DNA from: a virus
Strand: one strand, 5' to 3'
Length of the DNA: 64,000 nucleotides
Virus record (IMG/VR): IMGVR_UViG_3300027806_000001
Coordinates: 62,001 to 126,000 of that record
The notes under the pieces were generated by a model. That model searched no databases. It was not told the DNA's origin and saw nothing but the letters and a program-made list of their open reading frames with translations. Position numbers and translations under genes: made by a program. Within the stretch, counting starts at the first letter, position 1. Each line of letters starts with the position of its first letter. Positions 1 through 6,951 of this stretch are shown here, in pieces.

Positions 1-63
1 GATCGAAGCCGGAAACAGGGCCTGCATGATGTTGAGGGAGGCGGTGTTCGTCAGGGAACCCAT
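1..63 (-). CDS. Start of an unidentified protein, cut by the window edge
   Basis: Only the first 21 residues are visible, beginning MGSLTNTASLNIMQALFPAS. The ATG is preceded by GGAG about ten bases upstream and by a good promoter 28 nt away, so this is the first gene of a new transcription unit rather than an operon continuation. Too little is present to name a function. Confidence 0.6.
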   Translation of the reverse strand, partial: MGSLTNTASLNIMQALFPASI

Positions 64-91
64 GTGGTGTCAACTCCAGGTTTGGAACTCG

Positions 92-120
92 ATTCTAGCA
101 AAAGGTGCCCCGGCGGGCAA
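92..120 (-). promoter_or_regulatory. Sigma70-like promoter TTGCCC-N17-TAGAAT
   Basis: On the minus strand TTGCCC (115-120) and TAGAAT (92-97) are separated by 17 nt, with an extended -10 TGC just before TAGAAT. It resembles the TTTGCTATAAT element in front of the RNA polymerase gene and should start the transcript of the truncated gene at 1-63. Confidence 0.65.
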
Positions 121-167
121 CTGAAGGCGGACAAAGGAGAAATCAACGTGATCCAGGGACCTGACGG

Positions 168-200
168 CTAAGAAAAAGGCCAGGGCCCCGAAGGGCCCCG
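168..200 (-). terminator. Intrinsic terminator with UUCG tetraloop
   Basis: The minus strand reads GGGGCCC-TTCG-GGGCCC followed by TGGCCTTTTTCTTAGC. A GC stem capped by a UUCG loop and a T tract is a standard intrinsic terminator; it ends the long accessory operon that finishes with the gene at 213-587. The trailing TTAGC recurs after several terminators in the window. Confidence 0.8.
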
Positions 201-212
201 ACCCGGAGGAAA

Positions 213-587
213 TCACGCTTTCCTGAACCCGCGCTCCCGGAGGACCCGGGCGACGGCCTCGAGGGACGCCTCGACGTTCCGCTCCATGGCCTTGCTGTCC
301 TGCAGCTGCTTGCGCGCCGCCGCCGCCAGCACCGGGTCTTCCTGCTCCATCGCCAGGGCCACGTTGACCAGGGACAGAGATCCACTGACCTGGTTCAGCA
401 GGGCGTAGCAGGCCAGCAGGTCGTTGAACCGCTGCAGGTACGCCCACTCGGCCGTCACCGGCCTGAGGTGCAGCTCCAGCAGGACGGTCAGCTCCGGCCG
501 GCCCGAGACCTCCTCGATCCTTCCGTCCTTGAGGACCACGGTGCAGTCCTCCTGTGCGCCCTTGGGCAGTTTCTTCGTCCTCGGCAT
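213..587 (-). CDS. Hypothetical helical protein, 124 aa
   Basis: The start MPRTKKLPKG has GGAG seven bases upstream; a longer reading of the frame runs through the neighbouring genes and is not coding-like. The protein is mostly alpha-helical, with leucine-rich segments around residues 40-80 and a basic C-terminus (ARVLRERGFRKA). No family recognised. Last gene of its operon, directly before an intrinsic terminator. Confidence 0.7.
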   Translation of the reverse strand: MPRTKKLPKGAQEDCTVVLKDGRIEEVSGRPELTVLLELHLRPVTAEWAYLQRFNDLLACYALLNQVSGSLSLVNVALAMEQEDPVLAAAARKQLQDSKAMERNVEASLEAVARVLRERGFRKA

Positions 588-673
588 TCCAGCTCCAATC
601 CGAATTCCACGATCATCTCGTCCATGTGCTCGGCCAGCGCGGCGTGCAGCCCCTCGAGATCCTCGGTCATCAT
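488..673 (-). CDS. Possible small overlapping protein, 61 aa
   Basis: ATGATG preceded by AAGGGGG makes a good initiation site. The first ~30 residues (MMTEDLEGLHAALAEHMDEM...) look like an acidic amphipathic helix, but the rest overlaps the start of the next gene by about 100 nt and is arginine-rich, like a shadow frame. Either the gene is real with a long overlap, or only its initiation region has meaning as a coupler. Confidence 0.4.
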   Translation of the reverse strand: MMTEDLEGLHAALAEHMDEMIVEFGLELECRGRRNCPRAHRRTAPWSSRTEGSRRSRAGRS

Positions 674-697
674 AGCCCCCTTGGTTGAAAAGTCCAG

Positions 698-1024
698 TCA
701 CGCGTTCGAACCCTTGGACGGCCCTCCCCGACGCAGGGCGCCGTCCGCCAGCTTCCACTTGACGAACTCCTGGATCATCCGCTCGGCCCGGACCAGATGG
801 TCGGCCTGGGCCTGCGGCTCCAGGGCGTGGAATGGCACGAAGAGCTTCCTGAGGGGCTCGACGTACTCCTTCGCGATCACGCCCTGGTCGATCATCGAGG
901 CCGCCCACTCGGCCCACATGCCGTGGATCTCCGCGGCGACGGTCTGCCTGAGGATGTCGTGCTGCAGCCTGTCCCGGACATGGGGATCCCTGGGGTCGTA
1001 GAGGTCCTTCGGATCATGCTTCAT
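698..1024 (-). CDS. Hypothetical protein, 108 aa
   Basis: An acidic/basic helical protein beginning MKHDPKDLYDPRDPHVRDRL, with WAEW around residue 38 and a central segment rich in leucine and glutamate. Its tail reads EFVKWKLADGALRRGG. Its start overlaps the end of the zinc-ribbon gene upstream by 11 nt. Function unknown. Confidence 0.7.
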   Translation of the reverse strand: MKHDPKDLYDPRDPHVRDRLQHDILRQTVAAEIHGMWAEWAASMIDQGVIAKEYVEPLRKLFVPFHALEPQAQADHLVRAERMIQEFVKWKLADGALRRGGPSKGSNA

Positions 1025-1286
1025 CCGGCGATCCCCCTGCCATCCGCTGAACCGCGGCCATCGACCGCTCCGGAGTCATGCCGCCGAACGGGTCGGGCGT
1101 GGCTCCGCTGTCGGCGAACTGGTAGCCCTGCCTCTGCGGCGAGTACGAGGGAGTCCTGCCCTGCAGGCCCTCCGTCCAGATGCAGCCGCAGCACGCGCAC
1201 CTGTAGGCCCGCCGTCCATCGGTGGCCCTGCCCTTGTCGTAGGACCTGGCCCGGCACTGCCCGCAACTCCGCCTATCGCTCGTCAT
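1014..1286 (-). CDS. Small zinc-ribbon protein, 90 aa
   Basis: Two cysteine knuckles, CGQC near residue 8 and CACC near residue 30, surround a short basic segment (YDKGRATDGRRAYR), a four-Cys zinc ribbon. The remaining ~50 residues are low-complexity and probably disordered. It overlaps the phosphoesterase gene by 14 nt, so the two are probably translated together. A DNA- or RNA-binding or adaptor role is inference only. Confidence 0.75.
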   Translation of the reverse strand: MTSDRRSCGQCRARSYDKGRATDGRRAYRCACCGCIWTEGLQGRTPSYSPQRQGYQFADSGATPDPFGGMTPERSMAAVQRMAGGSPDEA

Positions 1287-1851
1287 TCGTCCTCTCCTTT
1301 CGAAACGGCTTGAAGTCCTTCCCCGCCATGATCTGCCGCACCTTGGCCAGAGACACCGGGGCGTAGCCGTTGCAGTCGACCCCGACGTCCCAGGACAGAG
1401 CCTGGGGATCGTCAGGCAGCCTGCCGTGGCTGTGCCCGTACAGGTGCCAGGAGCCGTAGTGGGACTTGTTCCACCTGCGCATGGCGTAGTGGCACAGCAC
1501 CACCGGCTGCCGCCTGCCGTCGACCGTCAGGTTCCGCTCGACCAGGGGGCAGACCTCCGTGAACAGCCCGGCGAAGGCCTTGCCCCTCGAGTTGCCCGCC
1601 GGCCACGGATCGTGGTTGCCGGGCACCAGCACGATGTTTCGGCACCGGATCCTGTTCCGGTAGTCCGCGGCCTGCTCCGGCCTGAAGCAGAAGTCGCCCA
1701 GGTGGAACAGCACGTCCTCCTCCCTGACGGACCTGTTGATCGAGTCGATCAGCGCGGCGTCCATCTCCTCTGCCGACGTCCACGGCCTCGAGCAGTGCCT
1801 CAGGATGTTGGCGTGACCGAAGTGCGTGTCCGCTGTGAACCAGTAGGCCAT
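1273..1851 (-). CDS. Calcineurin-like metallophosphoesterase
   Basis: 192 aa with the whole metallophosphoesterase signature: ADTHFGH (D8, H10), LGDF (D53), GNHD (78-81), a histidine at 121 in CHYAMRRW, and GHSHG (139-143). This is the compact single-domain phage/bacterial type that hydrolyses phosphomono- or diesters with two bound metals; the substrate (nucleotide, cyclic nucleotide or RNA/DNA end) cannot be read from sequence. RBS AAGGAGG lies 11 nt before ATG. First gene after the inverted-repeat region at 1892-2006. Confidence 0.92.
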   Translation of the reverse strand: MAYWFTADTHFGHANILRHCSRPWTSAEEMDAALIDSINRSVREEDVLFHLGDFCFRPEQAADYRNRIRCRNIVLVPGNHDPWPAGNSRGKAFAGLFTEVCPLVERNLTVDGRRQPVVLCHYAMRRWNKSHYGSWHLYGHSHGRLPDDPQALSWDVGVDCNGYAPVSLAKVRQIMAGKDFKPFRKERTNDER

Positions 1852-1891
1852 GGGTGCAGTGTACCTCCTTCGAACCCGGCTCGAAACCGTG

Positions 1892-1911
1892 CTATTTCTT
1901 TTAAGAAATAG
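1892..1911. repeat. Perfect 20-bp palindrome
   Basis: CTATTTCTT-TT-AAGAAATAG forms a 9-bp stem with a two-base loop in an AT-rich pocket between two genes. No clean T tract follows on either strand, so an operator or RNA hairpin in the phosphoesterase leader is as likely as a terminator. Confidence 0.6.
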
Positions 1912-1922
1912 GCCTCGACTCC

Positions 1923-2006
1923 TGCGTACGTTAGATGGCCTCTATATACCTAGGGGTTCTACCTATGGGTATACCTATTAGGTTAAACAATCATCTAACG
2001 TACGCA
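1923..2006. promoter_or_regulatory. 15-bp perfect inverted repeat around an AT-rich core
   Basis: TGCGTACGTTAGATG (1923-1937) returns as its exact reverse complement at 1992-2006. The 54-nt core has three ACCTA-type direct repeats (acctagg, acctatg, acctatt) and nested palindromes. It is the only clearly AT-rich intergenic region in the first 20 kb. It could be an operator, a replication or recombination site, or a cruciform-forming element. Confidence 0.65.
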
Positions 2007-2010
2007 ACAG

Positions 2011-2691
2011 TCAGGGGGTCGCCACGACGGTCTTGGAGGTCGCCTGCAGGTACCAGTCCGGGGGCTGCGCGCCCCACTTCCAGGTGGCGAAGGGCTTGCA
2101 CTCCACGTAGAACTTCCGGTAGGCCTCCACGGGGTCGATCCCGTGGAACCGCTCCGGCATCCCCATGTAGAACGGCGTCCGCGGCCCCTTCGGGATGTTG
2201 GCCGGCGGCTCGCTCAGGTGGGACTTGATCAGCTTGCCGGCCTTGTGCGGCTTGCCGCGGCGCCGGGTGAACTCCACGGCCATCTCGAGGCCGTGCTCCG
2301 CCAGCCAGCGGTAGTTCGCGTCCGACGCCCTGGCCCAGACGGTGCAGCCGTGGTTGAGGTGGGTGGTCTTGTACAGGATCTTGTCCAGCGGGTCCGGCAG
2401 GACGAACTCGACCTTCCAGCGGCCGGTCTTGGTCAAGGTCTTGACCGGCTGGCCGGCCAGGACCCGGTGGGCCACGGACAGCATCTGCGCCGTCTCGGTG
2501 ATCATCTTGTTCACGTGCTCGTCGCAGAGGGACCGGGCGGCCTCCCTGGGATCGTCGTCGACCGCGAAGATGTTGAAGTGCATGAACTCCCGCACTTTGT
2601 CGGGATCGATCCACAGGCGGTGGAGCATGTCGCCGATGCAGATGATGGTGGTGTTGCCTGTCCCGCCCAGGAGGATGTCCGTAGGCTTCAC
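2011..2691 (-). CDS. Conserved phage protein of unknown function, 226 aa
   Basis: Contains a pattern seen in many large phages: LCDEHVNKMITETAQML (residues ~55-71), a THLNHGCTVWARAS core, and an FATWKWG...PDWY ending. The homologous region begins at MHFNIFAVDDDP, so an internal ATG about 36 codons in, with CGGGAG upstream, may be the true start; the longer GTG start is coupled by a GTGA overlap to the gene before it. The conserved His and Glu residues hint at an enzyme, but no activity is established that I can name. Confidence 0.75.
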   Translation of the reverse strand: MKPTDILLGGTGNTTIICIGDMLHRLWIDPDKVREFMHFNIFAVDDDPREAARSLCDEHVNKMITETAQMLSVAHRVLAGQPVKTLTKTGRWKVEFVLPDPLDKILYKTTHLNHGCTVWARASDANYRWLAEHGLEMAVEFTRRRGKPHKAGKLIKSHLSEPPANIPKGPRTPFYMGMPERFHGIDPVEAYRKFYVECKPFATWKWGAQPPDWYLQATSKTVVATP

Positions 2692-3098
2692 CTCTTCCCC
2701 GCTTCCAGGATCGGCAGCCCGGCCTCCGTCGGGATGTAGATGACGGAGTTGTTGCCCTTGTCCAGATTTTCGATCCAGAGCCAGCGCAGGTAGGACTCGT
2801 TGTCCTTCAGGCTGTTACCGATGATCTTGTTGGCCTGGGCCACGCCCTCGGCCCGCTTGATCTCGGCCTGCGCCAGGTGGGTGGCGGCGTCCAGCTTGGC
2901 CTGAGCCTCGAGCACGGTGATGCGGCGGTTGCCTTCGGCCTGGGCCAGCTGAGCCTGGCCTTCCTTTTCGGCCGACCAAACGCGGTAGATTGGCGCAAAG
3001 AGCAGCCAGCCTCCGACCACCACCACAATGGCCATCAAAACGATGCCTGCCAGAAAGAGAAACGCCACTTCTGTCTTCTTATCATTGCTGTTGTACAT
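2688..3098 (-). CDS. Mini band-7/SPFH-like membrane protein
   Basis: 136 aa: a short polar N-terminus, one membrane segment (about residues 11-34, FLFLAGIVLMAIVVVVGGWL), then an Ala/Gln/Glu-rich coiled coil (LAQAEGNRRI ... AQAEIKRAEGVAQANKII) and the typical band-7 tail with SYLRWLWIENL and GLPILEAGK. The globular SPFH domain itself is missing; only the anchor, coiled coil and tail remain. Such proteins oligomerise on membranes. RBS AAAGGAATG precedes the ATG. Confidence 0.75.
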   Translation of the reverse strand: MYNSNDKKTEVAFLFLAGIVLMAIVVVVGGWLLFAPIYRVWSAEKEGQAQLAQAEGNRRITVLEAQAKLDAATHLAQAEIKRAEGVAQANKIIGNSLKDNESYLRWLWIENLDKGNNSVIYIPTEAGLPILEAGKR

Positions 3099-3111
3099 GT
3101 TTTCATTCCTT

Positions 3112-3735
3112 TCAGAGATTCATCAGAATTCCGTCGTGCACCGCGCGGTACCGACGGTCGAGCATCGACGCGTTGACCAGGACGGACTTGCCGCGCTGGT
3201 AGTGTCCCCTGGCCTCGTGGATGTGGCCAAAGACGTGCAGCTTCGGCTGGACCCTGTCCAAGGCCCCTAGGAGCTCATTACAGCCGACCTCTTCGCCCTC
3301 TTGCGTACGGTCCCCCAGACCGAACGGCGGGCCGTGCGTGACCAGGACGTCGATCCCTGAGGGAATCAGATCCCACTTGGCCTTCAGGGCCTCGCCACGC
3401 GGCAGGTTGAACGCCCAGTCGTTGAACCACGGTTGCCAGGGCGAACCCCAGATCCTCAGACCCTCGACCGTCACTTCCTCGTCCTGCAGGTAGTGGATGC
3501 CTGCGTCCTTGAACCACTTCGTTGCCGGGTCGCCGTTTTGAAGGCAGAAGTCGTGGTTGCCGGCGATGACCACCTTGTGCGGATGCGGCAACGACTCCAG
3601 CCAGGCCACGGCCTGGGCCATCTCCGACAGTTTGCCTTCCATGGTCAGGTCCCCTGCATGGATCAGCAGGTCGCCGTCGGGCACGAACGAGCCCTCGCAT
3701 CTGTTGTGCGTATCGGAAATCAGGACCACCCTCAT
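3112..3735 (-). CDS. Calcineurin-like metallophosphoesterase (second)
   Basis: 207 aa with SDTH (D8, H10), AGDL (D29), GNHD (59-62), THGPP (131-135) and GHIH (168-171), all metal ligands present. The THGPP and GHIHEARG motifs place it in the small-phosphoesterase group typified by Rv0805/MPPED-like enzymes, distinct from the enzyme at 1273-1851. It overlaps the upstream zinc protein by an ATGA junction. Substrate unknown. Confidence 0.92.
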   Translation of the reverse strand: MRVVLISDTHNRCEGSFVPDGDLLIHAGDLTMEGKLSEMAQAVAWLESLPHPHKVVIAGNHDFCLQNGDPATKWFKDAGIHYLQDEEVTVEGLRIWGSPWQPWFNDWAFNLPRGEALKAKWDLIPSGIDVLVTHGPPFGLGDRTQEGEEVGCNELLGALDRVQPKLHVFGHIHEARGHYQRGKSVLVNASMLDRRYRAVHDGILMNL

Positions 3736-3932
3736 TGCGACATCCCTCCGTAGTTCTTCTTCAAGTCCTCCAGCTGCCGCAGCCTGGCCAGCACGCAGTC
3801 CGTGCAGACCGTCAGCGGCTTTCCAGGTCTGGCTCGGTCAACCGGCAACCTCAGCGGCCACCTGCCGGGGTTGCCGGCAAGTTTGCAGGTCGGATCGCCG
3901 CAGTAGAAGCAGTCTCCGTCTTTGACGTCCAT
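3732..3932 (-). CDS. Small cysteine-rich zinc-binding protein, 66 aa
   Basis: CFYC near residue 8, a Cys at 16, and CTDC near residue 43 make a plausible zinc site; the C-terminus is a short helix (LARLRQLEDLKKNYG). The ATG directly follows the TGA of the GX-repeat gene upstream, whose last codons supply the AAGGAGGAA ribosome-binding site. Function unknown. Confidence 0.7.
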   Translation of the reverse strand: MDVKDGDCFYCGDPTCKLAGNPGRWPLRLPVDRARPGKPLTVCTDCVLARLRQLEDLKKNYGGMSQ

Positions 3933-4250
3933 TCAGCTTCCTCCTTGGCCGTTGCCGTAGTCGTCGCCGGTGCCGTAGCCTGTGCCCCTGCCGTCGCCAT
4001 AACCCCTGCCGTTGCCCATGCCGTAGCCCTTGCCCCCACCGCAGCCGTTGCCGTTGCTGCCGCCGTTGCCCATGCCGCCGCCCCAGCCCATGCCGCTGCC
4101 GCTATCACAGCTGCCGCCCCAGCCGTAACCTCTGCCGGTGCCTTCGCCGCCGCCAATGCCATTGCCGCTGCCGTAGCCGCTGCCATCGCCGTCGCCGTAG
4201 CCGCTGCCGTTACCCCTATGGATGTCCCTCGTTTTGTCCTTGTAGCTCAT
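3933..4250 (-). CDS. GX-repeat glycine-rich protein 1 (105 aa)
   Basis: After a charged leader (MSYKDKTRDIHR) almost every second residue is glycine and the partners are N, S, Y, D, R, W, M, C, K, T. Period-2 glycine rules out collagen (GXY). The last codons (GQGGS) encode the AAGGAGG site of the next gene, and TGA is followed at once by ATG. First of 22 such genes in the window; function unknown. Confidence 0.85.
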   Translation of the reverse strand: MSYKDKTRDIHRGNGSGYGDGDGSGYGSGNGIGGGEGTGRGYGWGGSCDSGSGMGWGGGMGNGGSNGNGCGGGKGYGMGNGRGYGDGRGTGYGTGDDYGNGQGGS

Positions 4251-4637
4251 TCAATTTCCTCCTTGGCCGTTGCCGTAGCCCGCGCAGGTGCCGTAGCCTG
4301 TGCCCTTGCCCTTGCCGTCGCCTCTGCCGTGGCCGCCGCCGCAGCCGTCGCCGGAGCCGCTGCCGCCGCCGCAGCCGCCGCCGCTGCCATCCCAGCCGCT
4401 GCCCCAGCCGTAACCTCTGCCGGTGCCATCGCCGCGACCAATGCCGTACTTTAAGTTGCCTACACCGTAGCCCCTGCCGTCGCCGTAGCCGCTGTCCTGA
4501 TTGCTGCCCCAGCCTCCTCCTTTGCCGTTGCCGTCTCCGCGACCGGTGCCATTGCCGCAGCTGCCCCGGCCCTCACCTGTGCCGTTGCCGAATCCGGCGC
4601 CGCTGCCACAGCCGTAGCCACTGCCTTTGTCGCTCAT
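4251..4637 (-). CDS. GX-repeat glycine-rich protein 2 (128 aa)
   Basis: Starts MSDKGSGYGCGSG at an ATGA overlap with the upstream gene; a longer reading of the frame is arginine/proline shadow. Contains the block AGFGNGTGEG that recurs in the GX gene at 20278-20625. Ends GQGGN, again encoding the ribosome-binding site of the following GX gene. Cysteines and aromatics (Y, W, F) are spaced through the repeat. Confidence 0.85.
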   Translation of the reverse strand: MSDKGSGYGCGSGAGFGNGTGEGRGSCGNGTGRGDGNGKGGGWGSNQDSGYGDGRGYGVGNLKYGIGRGDGTGRGYGWGSGWDGSGGGCGGGSGSGDGCGGGHGRGDGKGKGTGYGTCAGYGNGQGGN

Positions 4638-4984
4638 TGCATCCTGCCTTTCTTGGCCGTTGCGCAGGCCCGGCACGCCGGTCGGCGCAGTCCCAGCCCC
4701 GCTCCTTCGTACCCGCACTCCGCGCAGACCTTCCTGGACCGTTCGGCGTACGCCCGCAGCAGTCCGGAGACGTCCTCGGGCCGGAACCTGCCGGCCAGGG
4801 CCATCGCCAGGCCGTCGCTGGAGGCGAACACCTGGGTGACCTGGAAATTCTTGCCCAGGATGCCCTTGGTCCGCATCTCGTCCAGCTCGTGCAGCAGGCC
4901 GGACACCAGCGTCGTCCAGCCGGGCGGCACGCGGTACACGGTGTCCCTGTTGATCTCGTAGTCGGGATATCCTCCTCGGGTCAT
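4634..4984 (-). CDS. Hypothetical protein with C-terminal zinc knuckles, 116 aa
   Basis: The N-terminal ~85 residues are a mixed helical domain (LVSGLLHELDEMRTKGILG). The C-terminus has CAECG and CRAC about 17 residues apart, a small zinc ribbon, then a basic tail (ATAKKGRMQ) that carries the ribosome-binding site of the next gene. ATGA overlaps on both sides. Function unknown. Confidence 0.75.
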   Translation of the reverse strand: MTRGGYPDYEINRDTVYRVPPGWTTLVSGLLHELDEMRTKGILGKNFQVTQVFASSDGLAMALAGRFRPEDVSGLLRAYAERSRKVCAECGYEGAGLGLRRPACRACATAKKGRMQ

Positions 4985-5172
4985 CGCACCTCCACGCCGA
5001 CGGCGAGCCGCTTGCGCAGCACGAAGTGCTTGATCTCGAGCAGGGTGCGCCGGCTCACCCCTGGGTGCGGATCGGTGTGGCTGAGGACCAGCAGGAGCAT
5101 GTCCTTGTGGTCCTCGAGCTCTCGCTCCAGGGCGGACACCTCGGCCAGGGCCTGCTCGAGCAGCCCTCTCAG
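4981..5172 (-). CDS. Short coiled-coil protein with probable CTG start, 63 aa
   Basis: The plausible coding part runs RGLLEQALAEVSALERELED... to LRKRLAVGVEVR. No ATG, GTG or TTG lies at its beginning; the best candidate is CTG overlapping the preceding TGA (CTGA), mirroring the ATGA junctions used elsewhere. Upstream parts of the frame are shadow sequence of the neighbouring gene. An internal ATG (MLLLVLSHTD) is the alternative. Confidence 0.5.
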   Translation of the reverse strand: MRGLLEQALAEVSALERELEDHKDMLLLVLSHTDPHPGVSRRTLLEIKHFVLRKRLAVGVEVR

Positions 5173-5675
5173 TATGGCCGCGTCCCCGCGGGGTTGTCCA
5201 GGAGCTGCTCGACGCTCGTCAGGACCGTCTCCATCGCCGTCAGCCAGCCGTGTCCCTCCAGTATCCACCCCGCCCTGTTGAAGAGGGAGGTGCGGCACTC
5301 CGTCCCAAGCCTGCGGATCACCGGCCTGCACCGGTGCTTCAGGTCCGCCTGCGCCGAGTGCTGGCTGATCATGGACAGCCTGTCCAGGGCGGCCAAGGCC
5401 GCGGTCCTCGTCTCCGGCGTGACGCGGGGGGAGGCATGCAGCTTCTCCGCCCGCTCCCTCAGGTCCCGGATCCTGCACGTCGTCCAGTCCATCCTGGTCC
5501 TGGCGACCTTTCTCAGCCCCCGCAACAGCTGCGTCGCCTCCCATACGTCCTCCGGGATGGTCACATGCTCCGTCTGCGTCCCCCGCTCTGGCGACCAGTC
5601 GGTCACCGCCATCGTCGTAAACTCCGGGTCCATGCATGGTTCCTGCCTTTTTCGTTCAAGGTTCAAAGCCTTCAT
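5169..5675 (-). CDS. Hypothetical helical protein, 168 aa
   Basis: Begins MKALNLERKR at a TGATG overlap with GGAGGAG just upstream; a second start, MDPEFTTMAV, 14 codons in, also has an AGGCAGGA site. The body is helical and basic (TQLLRGLRKVARTRMDW, LAALDRLSMISQHSAQ). No known domain. Sits in a run of coupled small genes. Confidence 0.7.
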   Translation of the reverse strand: MKALNLERKRQEPCMDPEFTTMAVTDWSPERGTQTEHVTIPEDVWEATQLLRGLRKVARTRMDWTTCRIRDLRERAEKLHASPRVTPETRTAALAALDRLSMISQHSAQADLKHRCRPVIRRLGTECRTSLFNRAGWILEGHGWLTAMETVLTSVEQLLDNPAGTRPY

Positions 5676-6298
5676 CACTCCTCCAGGCCCTCGATGATGC
5701 GGTCCAGGAGGGACTCCTTCGAGTAGCCCGAGCGGTTCCTGCCCCAGCGGCGCCGGACGTGGTAGCTGTCCGGAGGGGCCGTCATCCTCTGCCCCATGCG
5801 CTGCGGCGGCAGGAACGTCCTCAGGGCGAAGCCGAGGCCCAGCCTTCGCATGAAGATGCCTGCCGGCACCAGCAGCTCGGGCTGGCCTCCCCGGCCGCGC
5901 CGCGGCGTCAGCCAGTGCGCAGGCAGCAGGGACGCCCAGAGCTCCTCCTCGTTCATCGTGGCCAGGTCCCTGCGGCGCAGGTCCCTCGCGTCCAGCCGGC
6001 ACGCCTCGCACACCGGCGGATCCTCGAACACCAGGTTCCAGCGGCCGCACCTGGCGTTCACCAGCTGCGGTTTGGCAGGAGGGCGCACGGTGGCCGTGCA
6101 GCGGCGCCAGCCCGGCACGGGGTGCAGCTCCCCGGCCGTGGCGAAGAAGCACGGCTCCCGAAGCCTGCGCCCGTCGCGCCGGCAGTCGGCCAGCGCCCTG
6201 ACGTAGGCGTGCAGCGGATCGGGGTCGGCGCAGAACTCTTCCTTCAGCAGCCGGTCGAACGAGCAGACGCGGTTCTCGATCATCTTCATCCAGCTCAT
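5675..6298 (-). CDS. Hypothetical protein, 207 aa
   Basis: Arginine-rich protein with a Cys pair in CEACR (about residue 96) and the segment LLVPAGIFMRRLGLGFALR. The phrase P-x-GIF recurs in the protein at 59754-60437 (PMPTGIF), and both have tryptophan/arginine-rich surroundings, so distant homology is possible but weak. It ends in LDRIIEGLEE, whose codons carry GGAGGAG for the next gene. Confidence 0.7.
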   Translation of the reverse strand: MSWMKMIENRVCSFDRLLKEEFCADPDPLHAYVRALADCRRDGRRLREPCFFATAGELHPVPGWRRCTATVRPPAKPQLVNARCGRWNLVFEDPPVCEACRLDARDLRRRDLATMNEEELWASLLPAHWLTPRRGRGGQPELLVPAGIFMRRLGLGFALRTFLPPQRMGQRMTAPPDSYHVRRRWGRNRSGYSKESLLDRIIEGLEE

Positions 6299-6480
6299 GC
6301 CTTGCTTCCTTTCTGCCTGGGCGCCTCGGGGTCGAGGTCAGGCACCTCCCTCGGGGACGGCCGTCGAAGCTCACTCTGACTCATGCCCCAGGCGCCCAAG
6401 GGCACCAGTACGGCCTGCACGTACAGCCGGTCTTTTTCGTCGAGGAACTCGACGTGCTCGATCATGACCAAGCGGGTCAC
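6295..6480 (-). CDS. Small hypothetical protein with GTG start, 61 aa
   Basis: GTG at a GTGA overlap gives MTRLVMIEHVEFLDEKDRL..., a beta-rich start followed by a proline-rich tail (RRPSPREVPDLDPEAP). The longer frame upstream is shadow. The final codons encode the AAAGGAAGCAAGGC site of the next ATG. No function assigned. Confidence 0.65.
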   Translation of the reverse strand: MTRLVMIEHVEFLDEKDRLYVQAVLVPLGAWGMSQSELRRPSPREVPDLDPEAPRQKGSKA

Positions 6481-6833
6481 ACCGCCTCCAGGTCGATCAC
6501 GGTCATGCGGTCCTTGACCCGAGTCTCCCGGATCTTCTCCTCCATGCGGTTCAGCACCTCCTGCAGGTCGGCGATCTTGCAGTAGCAGGAGACCGTCCTG
6601 TCGTGGGGCTCGCCGAACGAAACCGACAGCCATGGCTGCGATGCGTGCGCTATCGCCCTCCGCAGCCGGGCGTCGAAGCCGCAGCCCAGGACGACGTGCA
6701 GGTTTTCGAGCTCCGGGCCGTGCCTCACCTGCCACTTGCCGTCCTGCTCGTGCAGGAACAGCGTGCCGCCGGAAGGGACCTCGTCCTTCGACGGCAACCT
6801 CCAGAACACCTTCAGCTTGCTTTTTCCTGCCAT
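6477..6833 (-). CDS. Hypothetical protein, 118 aa
   Basis: A compact alpha/beta protein starting MAGKSKLKVFWRLPSKDEVP with an AAGGAAGAAG-type RBS. The C-terminal third is a charged helix (LQEVLNRMEEKIRETRVKDR). No recognised family. It opens a coupled group with the 61-aa gene after it. Confidence 0.7.
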   Translation of the reverse strand: MAGKSKLKVFWRLPSKDEVPSGGTLFLHEQDGKWQVRHGPELENLHVVLGCGFDARLRRAIAHASQPWLSVSFGEPHDRTVSCYCKIADLQEVLNRMEEKIRETRVKDRMTVIDLEAV

Positions 6834-6834
6834 G

Positions 6835-6951
6835 TCATCTTCTTCCTTTCCGGATCCTCTTGATCAGCCAGTCGGTGATCTTTCCGGCGATCTCACCCAG
6901 GAGCGCCCCGATGATGATCCCCGAGACGGCGGCCAGCACGTACACGCTCAT
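6835..6951 (-). CDS. Single-TM micro-protein, 38 aa
   Basis: MSVYVLAAVSGIIIGALLGE has a membrane segment with small residues (GxxxG-like), followed by IAGKITDWLIKRIRKGRR, a basic amphipathic tail. Coupled by ATGA to the two-TM gene upstream. Size and topology (short TM plus basic tail) would fit a holin or pinholin accessory, but this is only an analogy. Confidence 0.65.
   Translation of the reverse strand: MSVYVLAAVSGIIIGALLGEIAGKITDWLIKRIRKGRR

Noticed and set aside
1860-1890. tRNA T-arm (GAGCCGGGTTCGAAGG) upstream of the first phosphoesterase
   Set aside because: Only the 5-prime side of a T-arm-like sequence exists; there is no closing strand or acceptor.
3735-4454. Ala- or Pro-rich open frames opposite GX genes (also near 10541, 18133, 42624, 43336 and 46872)
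   Set aside because: Repeated GGC-NNN codons on the minus strand read as GCC-NNN or CCG on the plus strand, producing low-complexity shadows. Only the GX frame has conserved heads, ribosome-binding sites and ATGA junctions.
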